From: Frankiales bacterium
GTDB lineage: Bacteria; Actinomycetota; Actinomycetes; Mycobacteriales; SCTD01
NCBI GenBank assembly: GCA_025464915.1
Contig: JAODNF010000358.1
Coordinates: 1-5,232, forward strand
Reading direction: 5' to 3'
DNA length: 5,232 bases
The notes below the pieces were generated by a model. That model searched no databases and was not told the origin of the DNA. It was given only the letters and a program-made list of their open reading frames with translations. Of this stretch, positions 1-5,232 are shown piece after piece. The translations under genes and the position numbers were made by a program. Each line of letters begins with the position of its first letter. Within the stretch, counting starts at the first letter, position 1.

Positions 1-1168
1 CAGCGCTCCCAGCGAGCTCGGCGGCCTTGTCGGCCGCGCCGTCCATGGTGTCGACGACGGTGACGAGAGGGTGGTTCGCCTCGGAGAGGATGCGGTGCCC
101 CTCCTCGACGTTGTTGCCGTCGAGGCGGACCACCAGCGGCTTGGCTGCCGCGGACCCCAGCATCTCCAGGGCCTGCACGATGCCGTTGGCGACCGCGTCG
201 CAGGACGTGATGCCGCCGAAGACGTTCACGAACACCGAGCGGACGTCCTTGTCGGACAGGATGATCTCGAGCCCGTCGGCCATGACCTGCGCGGAGGCGC
301 CGCCACCGATGTCGAGGAAGTTGGCGGGCTTCACGCCGCCGTGCTTCTCGCCGGCGTACGCGACGACGTCGAGGGTGCTCATGACCAGCCCCGCGCCGTT
401 GCCGATGATCCCGACCTGGCCGTCGAGCTTGACGTAGTTGAGGTCCTTGGCCTTCGCGCGGCCCTCGAGGTCGTCGTCCGCGACGACGTCGGCGTAGGTG
501 TCGAAGACGTCCTTGTGGCGGAACTCGGCGTTGCCGTCCAGCGTGACCTTGCCGTCGAGCGCGAGGATCTGGCCCTCGGGCGTGCGCACGAGCGGGTTGA
601 CCTCGACCAGCGTGGCCTCCTCCTCGACGAACACCTCCCAGAGCTTCTGCAGCACGTCGATGACCTGGTCGCGGACGTCAGCCGGGAAGCCGGCGGCGTC
701 GGCGATCTCGGCAGCCTTCGCGGCGTCGACGCCGACGATCGCGTCGACCGGGACCTTCGCGAGGGCCTCGGGGCGCTCGACCGCGAGCTCCTCGATCTCC
801 ATGCCGCCCTCGATGCTCGCCATGGCGAGGTAGGTGCGGTTCGCGCGGTCGAGCAGGAAGGAGACGTAGTACTCCTTGTCGATGTCCGACGCCTCGGTCA
901 CGAGGACCTTGAGGACCGGCAGGTCCTTGATCGTGAGCTTGAGGATGTCGGCGGCGCGGGCCTCCGCCTCGTCAGCGGTCGGGCAGTACTTCACGCCGCC
1001 GGCCTTGCCGCGGCCGCCGGCCTTGACCTGCGCCTTGACCATGACGGGCTTGCCGATCTTCTCGGCAGCGGCACGGGCGTCGGCCGGGTTGTCGACGGTC
1101 TCGCCGGCGAAGACCGGCACACCGTGCTTGGCGAAGAGCTCCTTCGCCTGGTACTCCATGAGGTCCAC
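1..1168 (-). CDS. sucC: Succinyl-CoA synthetase (ligase) beta subunit, 3' end cut by the window edge
   Basis: This cytoplasmic TCA-cycle enzyme subunit pairs with SucD to interconvert succinyl-CoA and succinate with formation of ATP or GTP. Reading the minus strand gives 389 codons without a stop. Visible motifs are the N-terminal EYQAKELF signature (residues 5-12), the ATP-grasp nucleotide-binding stretch VKAQVKAGGRGKAGG (44-58), EYYVSFLLDR (99-108), the metal-site motifs VEVNPL (188-193) and ALDGK (203-207), NGAGLVMST (257-265), FLDIGGGA (284-291) and the phosphate-loop motif GGIT-CD (318-324). I chose GTG at 1168 because it gives the N-terminus MDLMEYQAKELF, matching the MDLFEYQA- start I recall for actinobacterial SucC; ATG at 1159 is the alternative. 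A weak GGAA lies 6 bases upstream of the GTG. The family is about 387-394 aa, so only a few residues and the stop should be missing. sucD is expected just beyond the left edge. Family assignment is secure. Confidence 0.97.
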   Translation of the reverse strand, partial: MDLMEYQAKELFAKHGVPVFAGETVDNPADARAAAEKIGKPVMVKAQVKAGGRGKAGGVKYCPTADEAEARAADILKLTIKDLPVLKVLVTEASDIDKEYYVSFLLDRANRTYLAMASIEGGMEIEELAVERPEALAKVPVDAIVGVDAAKAAEIADAAGFPADVRDQVIDVLQKLWEVFVEEEATLVEVNPLVRTPEGQILALDGKVTLDGNAEFRHKDVFDTYADVVADDDLEGRAKAKDLNYVKLDGQVGIIGNGAGLVMSTLDVVAYAGEKHGGVKPANFLDIGGGASAQVMADGLEIILSDKDVRSVFVNVFGGITSCDAVANGIVQALEMLGSAAAKPLVVRLDGNNVEEGHRILSEANHPLVTVVDTMDGAADKAAELAGSA

Positions 1169-1258
1169 TGGACGTTCCGATCAAGTCGAAGAGTGTGACG
1201 GTCGAGCGTATCCGCCGCTACGGCTCCGTTACGACGTGGGATAGACCACACTCGGGCC
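1169..1258. promoter_or_regulatory. Divergent intergenic region between sucC and hydrolase A
   Basis: These 90 bases separate the two divergent start codons, so promoters for both genes should lie here or reach into the coding ends. On the minus strand TACGCT (1210-1205) resembles an actinobacterial -10 box (TAnnnT), with a poor -35-like GTAACG (1232-1227) 16 bases upstream. For hydrolase A, ATAGAC at 1241-1246 is the nearest A/T-rich candidate, only 12 bases from the ATG. A 4-bp dyad, GTGG (1236-1239) and CCAC (1246-1249), surrounds it but is too short to call an operator. No convincing Shine-Dalgarno precedes the ATG at 1259: the closest G-rich runs are 2 and 18 bases away, so a leaderless or weakly led message is possible. 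Presence of promoters is inferred from gene layout; the exact boxes are tentative. Confidence 0.45.
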
Positions 1259-3229
1259 ATGCGACTCACCCGGCCCTGGCTGCTCGTCGTGCTTGCCCTG
1301 GTCGCCTTCCCCGCGCTCGCCGCGGCCGAGCCGGTCACGGCCAGCAGGGGAACCCACTCCTTCGCCACGACCGACGCGATGGTTGCGGTGCTCGACGGGC
1401 CGACGGGCACGCACACGGCCACGATCGACACCCGGCTCTACGTGCCGGACGACGCGACGGCGAAGACCCCGCAGCCCGCCGTCCTCATGACGAACGGCTT
1501 CGGCCTGTCCAAGACGGCGGCCGAGATCGTGTCGAGCGCGACCTTCCTGGCCCGGCACGGGTACGTCGTGCTGACCTACACCGCGCAGGGCTTCGGCAAG
1601 AGCACGGGCTGCATCACGCTGCAGTCGCGGGCCTACGACGTGAAGGACGCCGAGCAGCTCATCACCAAGGTGCTGAAGCCCAAGCCCTTCGTGAAGCGCG
1701 ATGCCAAGGGCCTGGTGCTCGGCATGGTCGGCGGGTCCTACGGCGGCGCGATCCAGGCCAACCTCGCCGAGGCCGACCCCCAGCTGCGGGCGATCGTGCC
1801 GGGACGGACCTGGAACGACCCGCAATACTCCCTGGACCCCAACAACTACGTCGCGCCGGGCGACCCCACCGGCTTCAGCCACCAGCTCGACAAGCAGGGC
1901 GTGTTCAAGCTGCAGTGGACCACCCTGTTCTTCGCCTCGGGCGACCTCGCGCCGGTGGGCGGCGCACCGCCCGACGGCAACCAGGAGGGCTCCTGCCCGC
2001 AGGACGCCCTCAACACCGGTGCCGTCACCGGCGTCACGTGCACCGGCTACCCGACGCAGCTGTGCCAGACCTACGCACGCATCGCCCTGACCGGTGACGC
2101 GACCGACGCCGACCGGGCGCTGCTCGCCGACTCCTCCGGCACGACGCAGCCGCTCCGGACGCCGACCCTTCTCGTCCAGGGACAGAGCGACACCCTCTTC
2201 AACGTCAACGACGCCGCAGCGACCTACACCGACCTCAAGCGCCGAGGCGTCCCGGTGACGATGATCTGGAACTCCGGCGGGCACGGCGGCTACGACTCGC
2301 TGCCCGGCGAGTGCGAGGTGTACGGCGGGGGCACCGGCGGGACGGGCTACCGCGGGCTGGACAGCTGCTACCTCACGCTGCGGACGCTAGCTTTCCTCGA
2401 CCACTGGCTGAAGGGCACGCCCGACAGCAGCCCCGGCTTCACCTGGTACCAGGACTGGACGCCGCTGAAGGGGCTCGGCAGCCAGTACGGCGCAGCCACC
2501 GCCTTCCCCGCGGGGTCGCCCACGACGTACACGCTGTCCGGCACCGACGCGCTCGTGCGCAGCCGCGCGACCGCGGGTTCGGTGACCCTGCTGAACCCGC
2601 CGGGCGGGGCGCCGAGCGGCTACAGCGAGACGTCCAACTTCAGCGGGCCGCACAGCAGCCCGAACCTGGCGCTGCCGCCGACCGACGTCCCCGGCCAGTT
2701 CGCCGCCTTCACCGCGCCGGCCTTCGCCGCGACGACCGACCTCGTGGGCATCCCGACGCTGAAGGTGAAGCTGGCGCACGTCGCCCCGACCGACCTGGTC
2801 GTCTTCGCGAAGGCCTACGACCTCGCGCCTGACGGCACGGCGACCCTCATCCACCGACTCATCGCGCCCGCGCGCATCCCGTCGGCAGACCTGGCGAAGC
2901 CGGTCACTCTCAAGCTGATCGGCTTCGCGCACCGCTTCACGGCGGGCCACAGCCTGCGGCTGGTCCTCGCGACGACCGACCTCACCTCGTACAACAACAA
3001 GGTCGCCGACGTGATCACCGTGAGCACCGGCGCGGGGAACACCCTCACGGTCAACGCCCTGCCGACCGCTCACGTGATCACCGACCCGTGCCTCACCTGC
3101 GGCAGCCGGCCGCCCGTCACCACGGGCGGCGGGCGGGACCTCGCCAGCACCGGGCTGAACGTGGCCGTACCGGTGATCGCCCTGGTGCTGCTCGGCGGCG
3201 CGGCGCTGTACTGGCGGCGACGCGGCTGA
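1259..3229 (+). CDS. Secreted, predicted wall-anchored CocE/NonD (S15-like) alpha/beta-hydrolase with LASTG sorting signal (hydrolase A)
   Basis: This 656-aa protein is predicted to be an extracellular serine hydrolase of the CocE/NonD-X-Pro-dipeptidyl-peptidase superfamily. It starts with a signal peptide (MRLTRP, hydrophobic 7-20, likely cleavage after A23 in ALAAA-EP). The hydrolase domain covers roughly 40-400, with a probable oxyanion-region motif TNGFG (78-82), nucleophile elbow GGSYGG centred on Ser160, probable catalytic Asp311 in GQSDTLFN and His342 in GGHGG. A PepX_C-like beta domain follows (about 410-605, containing YDLAPDGT at 520-527). The C-terminus has CLTC (611-614), a Thr/Gly-rich linker, LASTG (628-632), a hydrophobic helix and WRRRG, which is a sortase sorting signal. 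The start is the only in-frame ATG/GTG near the signal peptide. Eight cysteines, all in the exported part, suggest disulfides. It is paralogous to the next gene, 87 bp downstream. Substrate is unknown; ester, amide or N-terminal peptide cleavage are all possible, and naming it a peptidase would go too far. Confidence 0.9.
   Translation: MRLTRPWLLVVLALVAFPALAAAEPVTASRGTHSFATTDAMVAVLDGPTGTHTATIDTRLYVPDDATAKTPQPAVLMTNGFGLSKTAAEIVSSATFLARHGYVVLTYTAQGFGKSTGCITLQSRAYDVKDAEQLITKVLKPKPFVKRDAKGLVLGMVGGSYGGAIQANLAEADPQLRAIVPGRTWNDPQYSLDPNNYVAPGDPTGFSHQLDKQGVFKLQWTTLFFASGDLAPVGGAPPDGNQEGSCPQDALNTGAVTGVTCTGYPTQLCQTYARIALTGDATDADRALLADSSGTTQPLRTPTLLVQGQSDTLFNVNDAAATYTDLKRRGVPVTMIWNSGGHGGYDSLPGECEVYGGGTGGTGYRGLDSCYLTLRTLAFLDHWLKGTPDSSPGFTWYQDWTPLKGLGSQYGAATAFPAGSPTTYTLSGTDALVRSRATAGSVTLLNPPGGAPSGYSETSNFSGPHSSPNLALPPTDVPGQFAAFTAPAFAATTDLVGIPTLKVKLAHVAPTDLVVFAKAYDLAPDGTATLIHRLIAPARIPSADLAKPVTLKLIGFAHRFTAGHSLRLVLATTDLTSYNNKVADVITVSTGAGNTLTVNALPTAHVITDPCLTCGSRPPVTTGGGRDLASTGLNVAVPVIALVLLGGAALYWRRRG
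3140..3226 (+). other. C-terminal LASTG cell-wall sorting signal of hydrolase A
   Basis: Residues 628-656 carry LASTG, then a hydrophobic segment of about 18-20 residues (LNVAVPVIALVLLGG and on) and the tail WRRRG that ends the protein. This tripartite order of pentapeptide, membrane helix and positive tail defines sortase substrates. LAxTG rather than LPxTG is the form known for class E sortases of high-GC Gram-positives, for example chaplins in Streptomyces. The Pro/Thr/Gly linker before it fits a wall-spanning spacer. No sortase gene is in the window, so the enzyme must be encoded elsewhere. The alternative is a plain C-terminal membrane anchor. Confidence 0.85.
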
Positions 3230-3230
3230 C

Positions 3231-3270
3231 GTGTGACCGACCGCACGGGCGCGGGTCACACCCTTTGTTT
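3231..3270 (+). terminator. Inverted repeat after hydrolase A, possible rho-independent terminator
   Basis: GTGTGACC (3231-3238) and GGTCACAC (3254-3261) form a perfect 8-bp inverted repeat starting two bases after the hydrolase A stop codon. The 15-base loop can add an inner stem of CGC (3242-3244) with GCG (3249-3251). It is followed by CCCTTTGTTT (3261-3270), a modest T-rich tract for DNA this GC-rich. Position and shape fit a terminator or attenuator that would partly uncouple hydrolase B from A. The long dyad could instead be an operator for hydrolase B. Confidence 0.45.
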
Positions 3271-3287
3271 CAGCGGGTCGTTGCACC

Positions 3288-3305
3288 GGTCAGTCCCCAC
3301 TGACC
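3288..3305 (+). promoter_or_regulatory. Perfect 7-bp hairpin just upstream of the hydrolase B ribosome binding site
   Basis: GGTCAGT (3288-3294) and ACTGACC (3299-3305) are exact reverse complements around a CCCC loop. The stem ends one base before the AGGAG ribosome binding site. In mRNA it would form a compact hairpin in the leader that leaves the ribosome binding site free, so it could stabilise the message, guide ribosome entry or act as a protein site. The fold is visible in the sequence; the function is inference. Its arms share GGTCA/TGACC with the larger inverted repeat upstream. Confidence 0.4.
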
Positions 3306-3306
3306 C

Positions 3307-3311
3307 AGGAG
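3307..3311 (+). promoter_or_regulatory. Ribosome binding site that fixes the hydrolase B start
   Basis: AGGAG lies 5 bases before GTG 3317, a good Shine-Dalgarno match and spacing. It supports GTG 3317 over the upstream in-frame GTG at 3233, which has no ribosome binding site and would put 28 non-signal-like residues, encoded across both inverted repeats, before the signal peptide. Confidence 0.85.
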
Positions 3312-3316
3312 CCACC

Positions 3317-5149
3317 GTGCGTCGTCGTCCCCTGCTCGCCCTCTGCCTGCTCGCCGCGGTCCCCGCCGTGTCGGCGCTGCACCCGGCCCAGGCCGCGGCC
3401 CCGGCGTACTCGGTGAAGGCCCTGAAGCTGACGGTCTCGGTGGCGCCAGAGAGCGCGCTGTCCAGCGCGCCGCAGACCTGCACGATCGACGCCGACCTCT
3501 ACACGCCTCGCGGCGCGAGCAGGGCCCATCCGGCGCCGGCGATCCTGAGCACGAACGGGTTCGGCGGCAGCAAGGCCGACCAGGCTGGTCTCGGCAAGGC
3601 GTACGCGACCAAGGGCTACGTCGTCCTGTCGTACTCCGGCCTCGGGTTCGGCTCCTCCCCGGGCACCGCGGGCAGTGGCTCCACCTGCAAGATCACCCTC
3701 GACGACCGCCAGCACGACGGCGTCGCCGGCAGCCAGCTCATCGACTTCCTCGGCGGCATCAAGAAGGCCGACGACGGCACCCGGATCGACTACGTCACGA
3801 AGGACGCGATCGCGCACGACGGCAAGGCCCACGCCGGCGACGTCCGGGTCGGCATGGTCGGCGGCTCGTACGGCGGCGAGATCCAGTTCGCCGTCGCCGG
3901 CGTCGACCCGCGGCTGGACACCATCGTCCCGCTCATCACCTGGAACGATCTGAGCTACTCGCTCGCCCCCAACAACACCTCGCTGCCGAACCGCACGTCG
4001 GTCAGCTACACCACCCCCGGCACCGAGAAGCTCGACTGGACCACGCTGTTCTTCGGCCTGGGCATGGCCGACGGCGTCGAGGGCACGGTCGCGACGAGTG
4101 ACCCGACGCGGCTCGCGCCGTGCCCGAACTTCGCCGACCAGGCCTGCGTCGCGAAGGCGCAGATGGACGCCCTCGGCTATCCCATCGACAGCACCGTCGC
4201 CTTCGCCCGCAACGCGTCGGTCGTGTCCTACCTGGACAAGATCCGCATCCCGACGCTGCTCGGCCAGGGCCAAGCGGACACCCTGTTCAACCTGCACGAG
4301 GCAGCCGCGACCTACGCCTCGCTCAAGGCCCGGCACGTGCCGGTCAAGATGATCTGGCAGCAGTGGGGCCACAGCCACGGGGCCCTGCCCGGCGAGTTCG
4401 ACCTCGCGCACCCGGACACCAACTACGAGGGCCGCGTCATCACGCAGTGGTTCGACCACTACCTCAAGGGCACCGGCGCGGCGCCCGCGCTGGACTTCTC
4501 CTACTACGAGGACTGGAAGGACAAGGGCAACGCCGCCACGGCCTTCGTGAGCTCGCCGTCGTACCCGCTGGCCGGCACCACGACGCTGTACGGCTCGGGC
4601 TCGTCCCTCGTCGCGTCCAAGAGCGGCCTCAAGGCCGGCTCCAGCACGATCGCCGTCCCCGCCGGTGGCGCGCCGCTGAGCTACACCGAGACCTCGGCGC
4701 TCGACCAGGGCCAGCCGGTGCGTGACCTCCCGGGCGGTACGACGACGCTCTCGACCGGTGCTCTGAAGCGCGACGTCGACGTGATCGGCATCCCGACCGC
4801 CACCCTGCGCCTTTCCTCGGCAACGGCCCCGCTGTCGCTCAACGCCGACCCCGCGACCCAGCTCGTCGCCTTCGTGAAGCTCTATGACCTCGCCCCCGAC
4901 GGCACCATCACGCTGGCCCACCGGGTCATCGCGCCGATCCGCGTGGCCGACCTCGGCAAGGCCGTCCAGGTCTCGCTGCCGGGCACCGTGCACCGCTTCG
5001 CGAAGGGGCACCGCCTGCAGCTCGCGGTGTCGCTGACCGACTTCGCCTACAAGGGCAACGCGGGTGCGCAGGCGATCACGCTGTCGACCTCGCAGACGGC
5101 GCCGACGATGCTGACCCTGCCCGGGGTCCTCCCCGCGAGCGCCTTCTAG
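3317..5149 (+). CDS. Secreted CocE/NonD (S15-like) alpha/beta-hydrolase without wall anchor (hydrolase B)
   Basis: This 610-aa protein is a predicted extracellular serine hydrolase and paralogue of hydrolase A. The start is GTG with AGGAG 5 bases upstream; the N-terminus RRRP followed by a hydrophobic core (about 6-20) and an AQA-AA cleavage region (near 26-28) is a typical signal peptide. Motifs match A: TNGFGGSK (79-86), GMVGGSYGG with nucleophile Ser184, WNDLSYSLAPNN (209-220), LDWTTLFF (239-246), probable Asp321 in GQADTLFN and His352 in WGHSHG. A PepX_C-like beta domain occupies about 400-605, with YDLAPDGT at 523-530 and HRFAKGHRLQL near the end. Compared with A it has extra residues before the nucleophile (around 146-175), four cysteines in the mature part (55, 124, 269, 277), and no LAxTG or C-terminal helix, ending at ASAF. 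It may be co-transcribed with A or read from its own leader. The family is secure; the substrate is unknown. Confidence 0.92.
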   Translation: MRRRPLLALCLLAAVPAVSALHPAQAAAPAYSVKALKLTVSVAPESALSSAPQTCTIDADLYTPRGASRAHPAPAILSTNGFGGSKADQAGLGKAYATKGYVVLSYSGLGFGSSPGTAGSGSTCKITLDDRQHDGVAGSQLIDFLGGIKKADDGTRIDYVTKDAIAHDGKAHAGDVRVGMVGGSYGGEIQFAVAGVDPRLDTIVPLITWNDLSYSLAPNNTSLPNRTSVSYTTPGTEKLDWTTLFFGLGMADGVEGTVATSDPTRLAPCPNFADQACVAKAQMDALGYPIDSTVAFARNASVVSYLDKIRIPTLLGQGQADTLFNLHEAAATYASLKARHVPVKMIWQQWGHSHGALPGEFDLAHPDTNYEGRVITQWFDHYLKGTGAAPALDFSYYEDWKDKGNAATAFVSSPSYPLAGTTTLYGSGSSLVASKSGLKAGSSTIAVPAGGAPLSYTETSALDQGQPVRDLPGGTTTLSTGALKRDVDVIGIPTATLRLSSATAPLSLNADPATQLVAFVKLYDLAPDGTITLAHRVIAPIRVADLGKAVQVSLPGTVHRFAKGHRLQLAVSLTDFAYKGNAGAQAITLSTSQTAPTMLTLPGVLPASAF

Positions 5150-5177
5150 CCTGCCGCTCGACCAGCCTGCGAGAGTC

Positions 5178-5195
5178 GTCGGCGTGAGCGCCGAC
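5178..5195 (+). terminator. Perfect 7-bp hairpin downstream of hydrolase B, possible terminator
   Basis: GTCGGCG (5178-5184) and CGCCGAC (5189-5195) pair exactly around a TGAG loop, 28 bases after the hydrolase B stop. No T-tract follows, which is common for terminator hairpins proposed in high-GC actinobacteria but weakens the call. The same bases overlap a possible GTG start at 5184, so it may instead sit at the beginning of a next gene. Confidence 0.4.
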
Positions 5196-5232
5196 TGGAG
5201 AGAGCCCCTGCTCGCCGGGGCGACGCCCCTCG
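5184..5232 (+). CDS. Possible start of a further gene, cut by the right edge
   Basis: GTG at 5184 opens a frame without a stop to the window end, giving 16 codons that begin MSADWREPLLAGATPL. A purine-rich GAGAG (5171-5175) lies 8 bases upstream as a possible ribosome binding site. The peptide looks like a normal cytoplasmic N-terminus but is too short to assign to a family. Its first codons lie inside the 7-bp hairpin, which would be unusual for a well-translated start. The stretch is also open on the minus strand, so the 3' end of a convergent gene cannot be excluded. Confidence 0.3.
   Translation, partial: MSADWREPLLAGATPL

Noticed and set aside
71..1198. Long plus-strand open frame of 375 codons opposite sucC
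   Set aside because: It is the antisense shadow of sucC. The product is an Asp/Val/Leu/Arg-rich string without recognisable motifs, whereas the minus strand gives a full set of SucC motifs.
1236..1249. GTGG/CCAC dyad in the sucC-hydrolase A gap as an operator
   Set aside because: Only 4 bp per arm, which is expected by chance in this composition.
3232..3260. CRP/GlxR-type operator (TGTGA and TCACA half-sites)
   Set aside because: The half-sites match, but they are 19 bases apart rather than the 6 of the canonical CRP-family site.
3233..3316. N-terminal extension of hydrolase B from GTG 3233
   Set aside because: It lacks a ribosome binding site, runs through two inverted repeats, and would bury the signal peptide behind 28 residues; GTG 3317 has AGGAG at 5 bases.
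3271..3316. Own sigma-70-type promoter for hydrolase B using TTGCAC (3281-3286) as -35
   Set aside because: No TAnnnT-like -10 is present at 16-19 bases downstream; that position holds CCCAGG and the ribosome binding site.
2387..5011. Long minus-strand open frames opposite both hydrolases (about 299 and 573 codons), and a similar one at 1229-2284
   Set aside because: They are Arg/Gly/Val/Asp-rich low-complexity translations typical of antisense frames in high-GC genes, and the plus strand encodes motif-complete hydrolases.
1..5232. Mobile element, CRISPR array, tRNA or toxin-antitoxin module
   Set aside because: No transposase or integrase motifs, no spaced direct repeats, no cloverleaf-like sequence and no room for further gene pairs; the coding genes fill nearly the whole window.

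Overview
The window is high-GC DNA with strong G/C preference at third codon positions, frequent GTG starts and an actinobacterial-type SucC. It most likely comes from an actinomycete chromosome; I cannot name the genus from sequence alone. It holds one housekeeping gene at the left edge and two large secreted alpha/beta-hydrolase genes in tandem.

Layout. Positions 1-1168 (minus strand) encode nearly all of sucC, the ADP/GDP-forming succinyl-CoA synthetase beta subunit; only the last few codons and the stop lie beyond the left edge. A 90-bp divergent intergenic region (1169-1258) separates it from hydrolase A (1259-3229, plus strand, 656 aa). Hydrolase A has a signal peptide, a CocE/NonD-S15-type alpha/beta-hydrolase domain, a PepX_C-like beta domain and a C-terminal LASTG-membrane helix-Arg tail, the pattern of a class E sortase cell-wall sorting signal. 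An 87-bp gap (3230-3316) contains two perfect inverted repeats: a terminator-like one right after the hydrolase A stop, and a compact hairpin one base before the ribosome binding site of the next gene. Hydrolase B (3317-5149, plus strand, 610 aa from a GTG start) is a paralogue of A with the same catalytic motifs and its own signal peptide but no wall anchor. The last 83 bases hold a perfect 7-bp hairpin that may be a terminator, and possibly the first codons of another plus-strand gene.

How the genes work together. SucC acts in the cytoplasmic TCA cycle and has no evident link to the hydrolases beyond divergent position. A and B look like an old tandem duplication that diverged in destination: A is predicted to be anchored to the cell wall and B released. 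Both should act outside the membrane on esters, amides or peptides; the substrate cannot be read from the sequence. I see no mobile element, CRISPR array, tRNA or rRNA, and no evidence for a wholly novel multi-gene system. The most noteworthy points are the wall-anchored versus secreted paralogue pair and the structured intergenic region between them.
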